Below, piece after piece: positions 1 through 7,555 of a stretch of 64,000 nt of DNA; position 1 is the first letter of the stretch, and every line of letters starts with the position of its first letter. A program made the translations under genes and the position numbers. The stretch comes from CAZYBG01 sp964645155 (GTDB lineage Bacteria; Pseudomonadota; Alphaproteobacteria; Rhodobacterales; Rhodobacteraceae), in NCBI GenBank assembly GCA_964645155.1, contig CAZYBG010000001.1:1-64000 (forward strand), in the 5' to 3' direction. The notes below the pieces were generated by a model. That model was not told the origin of the DNA and ran no database searches. It worked only from the letters and a program-made list of their open reading frames with translations.

Positions 1-1
1 C

Positions 2-625
2 ATGCCCGACCTCACCCACGTCGACCACATCGAGGAGCCGCGCATCAAGGCGACCATCCTCGTGCCCGACGAATACCTCGGCGACATCCTCAAGCTCTGC
101 CAGGACCGCCGCGGCGAACAGCTCGAGCTTACCTACGCCGGCTCCCGCGCCATGGTGGTCTACGACCTGCCGCTGAACGAGGTGGTGTTCGACTTCTACG
201 ACCGGCTGAAATCGGTGACCAAGGGCTATGCCAGCTTCGACTACCAGATGACCGGGTACCGCGAGGACTACCTCGTCAAGATGGTGATCCTGGTGAACGA
301 CGAGCCGGTCGACGCGCTCTCGATGATGGTCCACCGCGACCGCGCCGAGGCGCGCGGCCGGATGATGGTGGAAAAGCTGAAGGAGCTGATCCCGCGGCAC
401 ATGTTCAAGATCCCGATCCAGGCGGCGATCGGCGGAAGGGTGATCGCGCGCGAGACGATCAGCGCGATGAGGAAGGACGTGACCGCCAAGTGCTACGGCG
501 GCGACGTGACCCGGAAGAAGAAGCTTCTGGAGAAGCAGAAGGCCGGCAAGAAGAAGATGCGCCAGTTCGGCAAGGTCGAGATCCCGCAGCAGGCGTTCAT
601 CAACGCGCTGAAGATGGACTCGTGA
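2..625 (+). CDS. lepA: Elongation factor 4 (LepA), C-terminal part
   Basis: This is the C-terminal third of LepA/EF-4, a ribosome-associated GTPase that back-translocates or remodels stalled ribosomes. The gene enters from the left edge, so the Met at position 2 is internal and the GTPase domain lies outside the window. Visible are the EF-G domain V-like segment (EPRIKATILVPDEYLGDI near the start) and the LepA-specific basic tail with GGDVTRKKKLLEKQKAGKKK, which is the signature of this family and separates it from EF-G. The reading frame ends at TGA 623-625. About 207 of some 600 residues are present. Identification is firm. Confidence 0.96.
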   Translation: MPDLTHVDHIEEPRIKATILVPDEYLGDILKLCQDRRGEQLELTYAGSRAMVVYDLPLNEVVFDFYDRLKSVTKGYASFDYQMTGYREDYLVKMVILVNDEPVDALSMMVHRDRAEARGRMMVEKLKELIPRHMFKIPIQAAIGGRVIARETISAMRKDVTAKCYGGDVTRKKKLLEKQKAGKKKMRQFGKVEIPQQAFINALKMDS

Positions 626-649
626 CACCGCTCTGCTAACCTCCCCGCG

Positions 650-892
650 ATGCCGACGGTCTTCCGCCACGACGGGTTCCGGTTCTTCTTCTACTCGAAA
701 GAGGGCGATCCTCGGGAACCGGTCCATATCCACGTGATGCGGGACGGCGGCGAAGCGCAGGTCTGGCTGCACCCCGTGGCCGTCGCGCGCTCCTCCGGCT
801 TCGACGCCCGGACGCTGCGCGACCTCGCCCGGATCGTGGCCGGGAATGCCGGACGGATCGAGGAGGCATGGCATGACCATTTCGGCAACTGA
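650..892 (+). CDS. DUF4160 domain protein
   Basis: Small 80-residue protein that matches the DUF4160 pattern: MPTV start, RFFFYS strand, then the conserved His cluster in PVHIHV followed by alternating strands and a short C-terminal helix. Proteins of this family are nearly always next to a DUF2442 protein, as here, and the pair has been suggested to act like a toxin-antitoxin or regulatory module; no activity is established. The next gene starts 20 bases before this one stops, so the two are probably translated together. The spacing to lepA is only 24 bases, so cotranscription with lepA is possible. Confidence 0.8.
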   Translation: MPTVFRHDGFRFFFYSKEGDPREPVHIHVMRDGGEAQVWLHPVAVARSSGFDARTLRDLARIVAGNAGRIEEAWHDHFGN

Positions 893-1106
893 CGTCCGCT
901 TCGACGACGCGACGATGTGGGTCGCGCTGGAGGACGGCCGCACCCTCGGCGTACCCCTCGCCTGGTTCCCCCGGCTGCTGCAGGCAACGCCCGAGCAGCG
1001 CGGCGCGGTGCAGATCAGCGCCTTCGGCCTCCACTGGGAGGCGCTGGACGAGGACATCTCGGTGCCCGCGCTGCTCGCGGAACGGCCGAGGGTCGCGGCG
1101 GAGTGA
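873..1106 (+). CDS. DUF2442 domain protein
   Basis: Protein of 77 residues resembling DUF2442: two strands around MWVALEDGRTLGVPLAWFPRL, then a helix and the pattern FGLHWEALDEDISVPALL. I chose ATG 873 and not the in-frame ATG 846 because AGGAGG at 861-866 is correctly spaced before 873. It overlaps the DUF4160 gene by 20 bases. DUF2442 proteins are small beta-rich proteins sometimes called NE0471-like N-terminal domains, and their partner is DUF4160. Function is unknown; a two-component regulatory or toxin-antitoxin role is only inferred from gene pairing. Confidence 0.8.
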   Translation: MTISATDVRFDDATMWVALEDGRTLGVPLAWFPRLLQATPEQRGAVQISAFGLHWEALDEDISVPALLAERPRVAAE

Positions 1107-1167
1107 GCAGATGCGTCAGTTGGCAATGGTGGCGAGCGCGCGGCCGGCGCTTGGTGATGCGTTGAAG

Positions 1168-1204
1168 ATGGGTGGCAGGTCCCCGCTTTCGCGGGGACGA
1201 CACC
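1168..1204. repeat. REP-like intergenic palindrome
   Basis: Within the gene-free stretch 1107-1446 there is a palindrome with arms CCCCGC and GCGGGG around a TTTC centre. On the minus strand it reads GTCCCCGCGAAAGCGGGGAC, a form very common in dispersed intergenic repeats of alpha- and betaproteobacteria. It could act as an mRNA 3' hairpin for the DUF4160/DUF2442 pair. The remaining bases up to 1446 show no coding signal I can support. Confidence 0.5.
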
Positions 1205-1446
1205 TGTGCTTCACGCCCGGCAGCACGAAGATGCGCCCGTTCGGGAACGTGGCGCTCCCGTGACGAACTCGTCCCATAGTGCTTCCTTCCATTCCTGCGA
1301 AAGGATCGCACCATCGAACCGTGGGATCAAACACCTAGGTCAAGCTGCCACGGCCCGAGGTCGAAGGTGACGTCATAGGCCCTCTATGGCTAGGCCGAGG
1401 ACAATGCGGGTGCGCCACATGAGGACGAACCCCTGCATGCGCCCCC

Positions 1447-1572
1447 CTACAGATCCGGATTGATCCCCGACCCCGTCTGGTACGGCTGGTTCTGCGGCGC
1501 GGTGCCGACCGTCCCGCAGCCGGCGGCGGCGAGGGTGGCGAGGATCGTCAGGAGTATCGTCAGGGATCGCAT
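1447..1572 (-). CDS. Small lipoprotein, 41 aa
   Basis: A 41-residue reading frame starts at ATG 1572 behind a GGAGG sequence. It has a classic lipoprotein signal: Met-Arg, a hydrophobic run (LTILLTILATLAAA) and a lipobox ending AAGC with Cys19 as the lipidated residue. The mature part is only about 22 residues, Gly/Thr/Gln-rich, ending GSGINPDL. No family is recognised. It lies on the same strand as two other tiny lipoproteins at 1868-2008 and 2096-2239 but shows no clear similarity to their mature ends. A role in the envelope is inferred only from the signal. Confidence 0.65.
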   Translation of the reverse strand: MRSLTILLTILATLAAAGCGTVGTAPQNQPYQTGSGINPDL

Positions 1573-1867
1573 CGGGGCCTCCGTCAAGGCGTCTCGAACC
1601 GGCAGCCGGGGCGGTTGTTCCGGGCCCCGGGCGCGTCCTCGGGCACACCAACGGGCCGTCCCGACACCCGCCACGGTCCAGTGCCGGCGTCGACCGCGGC
1701 CGACCACCCAAGGCATCCGCAAGACCGACCTGGCTGCCTGGCTCACCGTCGCTCCGCTTCCCGCCGCGATCGGCCGGGGCGTGGTTCGGCGGACGCGGCG
1801 GGCCCGGCGCGCCGGCCGACAGGCGGTGTACAGCCGGTGTACAGGTTGTGCACGCGCTGTGCAGGCC

Positions 1868-2008
1868 TCAGAACAGCCCGTCGCCGCCCTGCTGGTCCTC
1901 GACCACCTGGTCCGCGATGACCGCGCCGCCGGCGCCGATGGCCACCGGAACGCAGCCGGCCAGCCCGCTCGCGGCCAGCGCGAGCGCCAGCAAGAGTCTC
2001 GTCCGCAT
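1868..2008 (-). CDS. Small lipoprotein, 46 aa, paralogue A
   Basis: ATG at 2008 follows GGAGGG at good spacing. The 46-residue product begins MRTRLLLALALAASGLAGC, a textbook lipoprotein signal with Cys19 as the acylated residue. The 27-residue mature peptide ends in an acidic, glycine-rich tail GGDGLF. The mature part closely parallels the next gene upstream at 2096-2239: both have P-x-A-I-G-A-G, a short Val/Ala run, an acidic stretch and a terminal GD-x-GLF. The pair looks like a tandem duplication. Function is unknown; entericidin-like small lipoproteins are a loose structural comparison only. Confidence 0.7.
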   Translation of the reverse strand: MRTRLLLALALAASGLAGCVPVAIGAGGAVIADQVVEDQQGGDGLF

Positions 2009-2095
2009 CACATATCCCTCCAGAGTTCGGCATCCGGTCCCCCGGCGCTCGCCACAGTCGGGGAAGGGCAGGCGCCGGTCAACAAGCGCGGGCCG

Positions 2096-2239
2096 TCAGA
2101 ACAGCCCGTCGTCGCCATCCTCCTCCTCGGCAATCGCGTCGGCCGCGACGACCGCCCCCGCGCCGATCGCCGGCCCGCACGCAGAAAGGGCGCTCCCGGA
2201 GAGCAGGAGCGAAAGGGCGATCCAGAGTTTCGGCTGCAT
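2096..2239 (-). CDS. Small lipoprotein, 47 aa, paralogue B
   Basis: I place the start at ATG 2239, eight bases after GGAGG (2248-2252 read on the minus strand); ATG 2245 is too close to that ribosome site. The 47-residue product has a signal peptide MQPKLWIALSLLLSG and a lipobox ending LSAC with Cys21. The mature region GPAIGAGAVVAADAIA is followed by an acidic run and ends GDDGLF, as in paralogue A. It is transcribed toward paralogue A with an 87-base gap, so both may share one transcript. No known family was recognised. Confidence 0.7.
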   Translation of the reverse strand: MQPKLWIALSLLLSGSALSACGPAIGAGAVVAADAIAEEEDGDDGLF

Positions 2240-2362
2240 CTGCATGACCTCCATGTTCCGTCATGCCCCAAAGCACCGGCGGCCCTCCGCGGTTCCCTGC
2301 CGCGGCCCGGGAACCCGTCTGCGCTGCCGCCGTTCCCCCTGCCTGCAATGGAGGAAAGCGCG

Positions 2363-2848
2363 ATGACCACCGACGAGAAGATCGAGGCGAAGTTCTGGAA
2401 GGCGCTCCGCTCGGACATGACGGTGATGCTCGGCACGCCCGACGTCCCGCCGCGGCCGATGACGGCGCAGGTGGATGGCGACGCCGATCGCGGGCCGATC
2501 TGGTTCTTCACCGCCCGCGGCACCGAGCTTGCCGACGCGCTCGAGACCGCGCCGGCCGACGGGATCATGACCTTCGCCTCGAAGGGCCACGACATCTGGG
2601 CCACGGCGCATGGCCGGCTGAGCATCGCCATGGACCGCGCGGTGATCGACCGGCTGTGGAACCCCTTCGTCGCGGCCTGGTACGAGGGCGGCAAGGACGA
2701 CCCGGCGCTGCGCCTGGTGCGGTTCGATGCGGGCGACGCGGAGATCTGGCTCGACGGGTCGAGCCTGGTCGCGGGGCTCAAGCTGCTCCTCGGGGCCGAC
2801 CCGAAGGAGGACTACGAGGAGAACGTGGCGAAGGTGTCGCTGCGCTGA
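2363..2848 (+). CDS. Pyridoxamine 5'-phosphate oxidase-like general stress protein
   Basis: A 161-residue cytosolic protein of the split-barrel flavin-binding family, in the subgroup of general stress protein 26 (Pyrid_ox_like). Typical features are the opening helix (KIEAKFWKALRSDMTVML), the strand GPIWFFTARGTELADAL, and the late WNPFVAAWYEGGKDDPALRLVRF segment that marks this subgroup. These proteins bind FMN or F420 but the substrate is usually unknown; true pyridoxamine phosphate oxidase activity is not expected. ATG 2363 is chosen because GGAGG lies 8 bases upstream. The gene is monocistronic in appearance and reads away from the lipoproteins. Confidence 0.85.
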   Translation: MTTDEKIEAKFWKALRSDMTVMLGTPDVPPRPMTAQVDGDADRGPIWFFTARGTELADALETAPADGIMTFASKGHDIWATAHGRLSIAMDRAVIDRLWNPFVAAWYEGGKDDPALRLVRFDAGDAEIWLDGSSLVAGLKLLLGADPKEDYEENVAKVSLR

Positions 2849-2901
2849 CGCTCGAGCCCGCTCTCCCCGGGCAAATGCCCAAGATCGCAGGACAACCCGG
2901 C

Positions 2902-2945
2902 TTGTCCACAGGAAATCCCCAAGTGTTGTCAACAGCTTATCCCCA
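2902..2945 (+). promoter_or_regulatory. Cluster of three DnaA-box-like 9-mers
   Basis: Three 9-mers in the same orientation lie within 44 bases: TTGTCCACA (2902-2910, one mismatch to TTATCCACA), TTGTCAACA (2926-2934, two mismatches) and TTATCCCCA (2937-2945, one mismatch). They fall in the long gene-poor stretch 2849-3896, next to a locally T-rich tract. This could be a DnaA binding site that controls a gene, a DnaA titration site, or part of an origin. No dnaA, parAB or hemE is in view, so an origin is not supported by gene context. Confidence 0.3.
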
Positions 2946-3265
2946 GGAATCTCGCGTCTCTCGCCGTTTTTCCGTTGCGCGACTCGGGGCGGTTTGTGAC
3001 AGTTTGTTTACCGCAAGGAGGTCGCAAGATCGTCGGGCGGGGCGCGAGGGCCTCCGTGGCAGTCGCGGGGAGGTACCGGAACTTCGGGACTGGACCAAAC
3101 CGGGCAGCTTCGGGTCGGCAGGCGGACGGCAACCTCTCTGAGGCATGACGGACGGCTGGCGTCAAAAGGGTCTTCGTGATGCTGCAGTCGCTCTTCGGGG
3201 CGGTTGTGGCAGCCACGGGTCCTTCGGGGCCGGTGGTACTGGGCCGGGAAGCCCGCGAGGGCGGA

Positions 3266-3398
3266 ACGGGTCAGGAAGGCGTCAGGGTGTGCCGCAAGGC
3301 ACGATGCAAAGACCGCGTCTGAGCACCTGGCGCCTTTTCCTGACCCGTCGCCTGTTTGATGCCGGGACAAAACAGGGCTCGCCTTCTCAGGCGAGCCC
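3266..3398 (+). ncRNA. Candidate structured RNA with terminator hairpin
   Basis: In a stretch without a convincing gene, nested complementarity is visible. An outer helix pairs 3266-3281 with 3331-3348 (arms ACGGGTCAGGAA..GGCG, with a two-base bulge). Inside it, 3289-3302 forms GTGCC-GCAA-GGCAC, a five-pair hairpin closed by a GNRA tetraloop. Downstream, 3375-3384 and 3389-3398 form a perfect 10-pair hairpin with a TCTC loop, as in an intrinsic terminator, though no T-run follows. The arrangement suggests a small RNA or a structured leader, strand uncertain. It does not show the hallmark sequences of RNase P, tmRNA, or SRP RNA. The rest of 2849-3896 shows nothing else I can support apart from the DnaA-like boxes. 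Confidence 0.3.
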
Positions 3399-3896
3399 CG
3401 TCCCGTCGGTGATGCAGTGCCGCGTCTCGCACCTGTACCGCAGCAGATACATCACTCGCGACGTCCGATCAACCACATCTCGCAGCGAGGATCGCCGCGG
3501 CATCAGCATGTCGCGTTGCGCGGCACATGTAGATCCGCTGGCTCGAGAAGGCCTAGCTGCGGACGTGCCGGTGCTGCGGACCCGTTGCCGCTCCCCCCGA
3601 TTCGCGGCTGCCGTGCGGCGCGCCGCCCCCCGGGGCCGGCCCGGTGGCCTCTTGACGCAACGTCGCCCTCGCTGCCAGCCCGGATGGAACGCTCGGCATT
3701 GGCCAAGAGAAATAAACAGAATCAGTATCTTGAAGCATCATCCCGACGATTGTCCCGGAAGATGAACCGAAGATGAACCAGACGTTTCGCAAGCGTTAAA
3801 GTAGCGTGGCACACTCTTGCCATGCTGCTGCCCAAGTCCGGTTCAGCCACGGGGGTGGCTGCGGACGTCGGGCAAGGAACGAGGGGAACCGGTACG

Positions 3897-4061
3897 ATGA
3901 ACGAGCTGCCGCTCAGCGCCGAGATGCCGTCAGAGATCACCCCAGCGCTCGTCCTGCGACAGATCGCGCCCCGACCCCGCAAGGCGAGCGAGACGTTCCA
4001 GCCGATCGAGCAGCTCCTGTCGCGCTTCGACCGGATCGCCCCGCTCCGCGACTGCGCCTGA
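3897..4061 (+). CDS. Hypothetical small protein, 54 aa
   Basis: A possible 54-residue protein starts at ATG 3897 with a GAGGGGAA ribosome-site-like sequence upstream. It is mildly amphipathic, with PSEITPALVLRQIAPRP in the middle and FQPIEQLLSRFDRIAPLRDC at the end, which could form two helices. An in-frame ATG at 3822 would extend it to 79 residues, but the extra part has low-complexity composition. No family is recognised. It ends 29 bases from the convergent dgkA stop. The helix-like composition and ribosome site favour a real gene only weakly. Confidence 0.35.
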   Translation: MNELPLSAEMPSEITPALVLRQIAPRPRKASETFQPIEQLLSRFDRIAPLRDCA

Positions 4062-4089
4062 TTGGCCCAGACTGCTCCAGGCCCCGCAC

Positions 4090-4452
4090 CTAGCCCAGCA
4101 GTACGACGAGCCACGCCGCCGCCCCTGCGAGGGCCGCAAGCACGACGCCGGCGCTGCCGCAATCCTTCGCCTTCTTCGCCCGCGGGTCGATCTCCGGCCG
4201 CGCGAGATCCACAACCTCTTCGATCGCCGTGTTGATGAGTTCGGCCGCCAGCACCACCAGGCCGAGCGCGAGGATCAGCGCACGCTCGGCCGGCGTCATG
4301 TCGATCATGAAGGCGAGGGCGGCCGAGAGGACATTGACGCCGGTCCACTGACGGAGCGACTTCTCCGACGCCCAGGCGGCGCGCCAGCCGGCGAGCGACC
4401 AGGCGGCCGTGGTGAGCAAGCGCCGCGCCTCTGCCCGCAACATCCCGATCAT
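4090..4452 (-). CDS. dgkA: Diacylglycerol kinase
   Basis: A 120-residue integral membrane kinase of the prokaryotic DgkA type, which phosphorylates diacylglycerol to phosphatidic acid at the inner membrane. The family pattern is present: an N-terminal amphipathic region (SLAGWRAAWASEKSLRQW), then ALILALGLVVLAAELINTAIEEVVD with the catalytic Glu and the ExNTAIE motif, then KKAKDCGSAGV and a last membrane helix. Three membrane segments are visible. ATG 4452 follows GGAGG on the minus strand and gives the normal family length; a longer frame upstream is not protein-like. Confidence 0.93.
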   Translation of the reverse strand: MIGMLRAEARRLLTTAAWSLAGWRAAWASEKSLRQWTGVNVLSAALAFMIDMTPAERALILALGLVVLAAELINTAIEEVVDLARPEIDPRAKKAKDCGSAGVVLAALAGAAAWLVVLLG

Positions 4453-4719
4453 GCCCTGCCTCCGCCCCCCCTGCAGACCTCGTGCGGCCCCCCGGCAGGC
4501 CCCTCGTGGCGCAAGGCTAGTCGACGCCGGATTTCCGCGCCAGCGGCGTCGCTCGGGCCCCGGCGCCGGGGCGGCAGCGCGATTCAAGTTGCCAATACGC
4601 GCGGCGCAGGAGTAGCTCTTCGGCACGGACAGCAACGGTCGTCCCTGTCATCGTTCTGTTGCCATCGCGTTGGTAACGGGCACCAGGCTGAACGGCCGAT
4701 CCAACGGGAGACAATCGGA

Positions 4720-5826
4720 ATGCACAGAACGACAAGACTTGCCGCGCATCTTGCGATCGCGGCGATGGCGACGATGCCCGCCACGACGATGGCACAGACC
4801 ATGGACGAGGTGATGGCCGCCGCCGAGGCCGAGGGGATGCTGACGACCATCGCGCTGCCCCACAGCTGGTGCAACTACGGCGAGGTGATCGCCGGGTTCA
4901 AGGCGAAGTATCCGTTCCTGACGGTCAACGAGCTGAACCCCGACGCCGGCTCGGCCGACGAGCTCGAGGCGGTGCGCGCCAATCGCGACAACAAGGGCCC
5001 GCAGGCGCCGGACGTGCTCGACGTCGGCTTCTCCTTCGGCCCGCTGGCCAAGGACGAGGGGCTGACCCAGGCCTACAAGGTCTCGACCTGGGACACGATC
5101 CCCGACGACACCAAGGACGCCGACGGCCACTGGTATGGCGACTACTACGGCGTGCTGTCGTTCGTGGTGAACACCGATCTTGTCGAGAACGTGCCGCAGG
5201 ACTGGTCGGACCTGCTCAAGCCGGAGTATGCCAACTCGGTGGCGCTCGCCGGCGATCCGCGCGCCTCGAACCAGGCGATCCTGGCGGTGATGGCGGCCGG
5301 CATCGCGGCCGGCGGCGAGGCCGGAGCGGCCTCGGCCGAGATGGGCCTCGACTTCTTCAAGCAGCTGAACGAGGCGGGGAACTTCGTGCCCGTCATCGGC
5401 AAGGCCGGCACCATCGCCCAGGGCGCCACGCCGATCGTCATCGCCTGGGACTACAACGGCCTCGCATGGCGCGATGAACTGGCCGGCAACCCGCCGCTCG
5501 AGGTCGTGGTGCCCGCATCGGGCGTGCTCGCTGGGGTCTATCTGCAGGCGATCAGCGCCTACGCGCCGCAGCCGAACGCCGCGAAGCTGTGGATGGAGTA
5601 CCTCTATTCCGACGAGGGGCAGCTCGGCTGGCTCAAGGGCTACTGCCACCCGATCCGCTTCAACGACCTCGTCGCGCGCGGCGTCGTCCCGCAGGAGATG
5701 CTCGACGCGCTGCCGCCGGCCGAGGCCTACGAGGCGGCGGTGTTCCCGACGCTCGACCAGCAGACCGCGCACGGCGATGCCGTGAAGGCGGGCTGGGACA
5801 GCGTCGTCGGCGCCAACGTGCAGTGA
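4720..5826 (+). CDS. ABC transporter periplasmic substrate-binding protein
   Basis: A 368-residue secreted binding protein with a signal peptide of about 26 residues ending TTMA-Q. It belongs to the broad family that includes iron(III), polyamine and phosphonate binding proteins (AfuA/PotD/PhnS-like). Recognisable parts are the hinge region APDVLDVGFSFG, YYGVLSFVVNTDLV, and the C-terminal LWMEYLYSDEGQLGWLKG, where such proteins end the second lobe. It heads an operon with two permeases and an ATPase. The true ligand cannot be read from sequence. A GC hairpin follows the stop, which often keeps binding-protein mRNA abundant relative to permease mRNA. Confidence 0.88.
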   Translation: MHRTTRLAAHLAIAAMATMPATTMAQTMDEVMAAAEAEGMLTTIALPHSWCNYGEVIAGFKAKYPFLTVNELNPDAGSADELEAVRANRDNKGPQAPDVLDVGFSFGPLAKDEGLTQAYKVSTWDTIPDDTKDADGHWYGDYYGVLSFVVNTDLVENVPQDWSDLLKPEYANSVALAGDPRASNQAILAVMAAGIAAGGEAGAASAEMGLDFFKQLNEAGNFVPVIGKAGTIAQGATPIVIAWDYNGLAWRDELAGNPPLEVVVPASGVLAGVYLQAISAYAPQPNAAKLWMEYLYSDEGQLGWLKGYCHPIRFNDLVARGVVPQEMLDALPPAEAYEAAVFPTLDQQTAHGDAVKAGWDSVVGANVQ

Positions 5827-5838
5827 CCTGACACCTCC

Positions 5839-5865
5839 GCCCGCCCCGGCACCACCGGGGCGGGC
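5839..5865 (+). promoter_or_regulatory. Intercistronic mRNA hairpin
   Basis: A perfect 11-pair stem (GCCCGCCCCGG with CCGGGGCGGGC) around the loop CACCA sits between the binding-protein stop and the first permease start. There is no T-run. Hairpins at this position in binding-protein operons commonly act as partial terminators or 3' exonuclease barriers, giving more binding protein than permease; that role is inferred here. Confidence 0.6.
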
Positions 5866-5894
5866 GCACCAACCAGAACACCGACGGGGACGGA

Positions 5895-6773
5895 ATGGCT
5901 GAGCCCAATGCCGGAGCGGCCGTGCGGGTGCGCCTGCCCTGGCACTGGCTGGGCATCGCGCCCTTCATCGCCTTCGCGCTGCTGTTCCTGATCCTGCCGA
6001 CATTGCAGATCGTGGTCGGCGCGTTCCAGACGCCCGACGGGGGGTTCACGCTCGAGAACCTCCGCGGGCTCTTCACGCCCTCGATCATGGCCTCCTACTG
6101 GATCTCGATAAAGATCTCGGTCGCCTCGGCGCTGCTAGGCTGCCTGATCGGCTTCGCGGTCGCCGCGGCGGTGACGCTGGGCGGGCTGCCCGCCGGCGTC
6201 CGCGGCCCGCTCCTCACCTTCTCGGGCGTCGCATCGAACTTCGCGGGCGTCCCGCTGGCCTTCGCCTTCCTCGCCACGCTCGGCCGGGTGGGCCTGGTGA
6301 CGATCCTGCTGCGCGACTGGTTCGGCATCAACATCTACGCGATGGGCTTCAACATCCTCAGCTTCTGGGGGCTGACCATCGTCTACCTGTTCTTCCAGAT
6401 CCCGCTGATGATCCTCATCATCACGCCGGCGCTCGACGGGCTCAAGCGGGAATGGCGCGAGGCGGCCGACATCCTCGGCGCCAGCGGCTGGCAGTACTGG
6501 CGGATGGTGGCGCTGCCGATCCTGTTTCCGTCGCTGCTCGGCACCTTCGCGCTGCTCTTCGCCAACTCGTTCGGCGCCGTGGCGACCGCCATCGCGCTGA
6601 CCGGATCGTCGCTGTCGATCGTGCCGATCGTCCTCTTCGCGCAGATCCGCGGCGACGTGCTGGGCAACCCCAACCTCGGCTACGCGCTCGCCTTCGGGAT
6701 GATCGTCATCACCGCGATCGCCAACTTCGTCTACATCTGGCTCAGGGCGCGGTCCGAGAGGTGGCTCAGATGA
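5895..6773 (+). CDS. ABC transporter permease, first subunit
   Basis: A 292-residue inner-membrane permease with about six membrane helices. The cytoplasmic loop that contacts the ATPase is clear: EAADILGASGWQYWRMVALP, matching the EAA motif (EAA-x3-G) of type I importers. Its first helix follows a short basic cytoplasmic N-terminus. The stop codon overlaps the ATG of the second permease (ATGA at 6770-6773), which indicates translational coupling. Together with the second permease it should form the heterodimeric channel for the ligand of the binding protein at 4720. Substrate unknown. Confidence 0.9.
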   Translation: MAEPNAGAAVRVRLPWHWLGIAPFIAFALLFLILPTLQIVVGAFQTPDGGFTLENLRGLFTPSIMASYWISIKISVASALLGCLIGFAVAAAVTLGGLPAGVRGPLLTFSGVASNFAGVPLAFAFLATLGRVGLVTILLRDWFGINIYAMGFNILSFWGLTIVYLFFQIPLMILIITPALDGLKREWREAADILGASGWQYWRMVALPILFPSLLGTFALLFANSFGAVATAIALTGSSLSIVPIVLFAQIRGDVLGNPNLGYALAFGMIVITAIANFVYIWLRARSERWLR

Positions 6774-7555
6774 CCCGCCTCTGGTCATGGATCGCACTTG
6801 GCTTCGGCGTGCTCTACTTCGCCCTGCCGCTGATCGGCACGCTCGAGTTCTCGCTGAGGAAGCGGCGTGACGCCTATTCGCTCGACGCCTACCGCGAGGT
6901 CCTGGGCGACCCGCAGTTCCAGGCCACCTTCAGCTACTCGGTGCTGATGGCGCTCTTCACCATCGTTTTCGGGGTGCTGCTCGTCGTGCCCACGGCCTAC
7001 TGGGTCCGGCTGAAGCTGCCCCGGCTGCGGCCCGTGATCGAGTTCATCACGCTGCTGCCCCTGGTGATCCCGGCCATCGTCGTCGTCTTCGGCTACATCC
7101 GGCTCTACAACACCTCGTCCTGGCTGCCGCTGACCGGCTCGGCGACGGGCACCAACATCCTGCTGATGTTCGGCTACTCGATGCTCGCGCTGCCCTACAT
7201 GTACCGTGCGGTCGATACCGGGCTGCGCACCATCGACGTCGCCACGCTGACCGAAGCCGCGCAGAGCCTCGGCGCCGGCTGGGTCACGATCCTCGCCCGG
7301 GTCATCCTGCCGAACGTGCTCGTCGCCGTGCTGTCGGGTGCCTTCCTGACCTTCGCCATCGTGATCGGCGAGTTCACCATGGCGGCGCTTCTGAACCGCC
7401 CCGCCTTCGGGCCCTACATGCAGGTCCTCGGAGCCAACAAGGCCTACGAGCCGGCCGCGCTGGCCGTCATCGCCTTCGCGATCACCTGGGCCTGCATGGG
7501 GCTCATCCAGCTCGCCACCCTGCTCACCAGACACACCCGGGCCCAGGGGCGCTGA
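6770..7555 (+). CDS. ABC transporter permease, second subunit
   Basis: A 261-residue inner-membrane permease, partner of the preceding gene. It has six predicted membrane helices and an EAA loop (TEAAQSLGAGWVTILARVILP). It starts at ATG 6770 inside the stop of the first permease, and its own TGA shares one base with the ATG of the ATPase gene at 7555, so all three genes are translationally coupled. The segment LPLVIPAIVVVFGYIRLYN resembles permeases of the PotC/PhnV class. Longer upstream reading in this frame is a shadow of the first permease. Confidence 0.9.
   Translation: MTRLWSWIALGFGVLYFALPLIGTLEFSLRKRRDAYSLDAYREVLGDPQFQATFSYSVLMALFTIVFGVLLVVPTAYWVRLKLPRLRPVIEFITLLPLVIPAIVVVFGYIRLYNTSSWLPLTGSATGTNILLMFGYSMLALPYMYRAVDTGLRTIDVATLTEAAQSLGAGWVTILARVILPNVLVAVLSGAFLTFAIVIGEFTMAALLNRPAFGPYMQVLGANKAYEPAALAVIAFAITWACMGLIQLATLLTRHTRAQGR

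Noticed and set aside
3179..3322. 47-residue frame MLQSLFGAVVAATG..
   Set aside because: It overlaps the candidate structured RNA, has no clear ribosome site and turns Arg/Cys-rich without family motifs.
3807..3820. Sigma-54-like sequence TGGCAC-ACTC-TTGC before the 54-residue frame
   Set aside because: Only 9 bases separate GG and GC, one fewer than the strict spacing of sigma-54 promoters, and no activator site or suitable gene follows.
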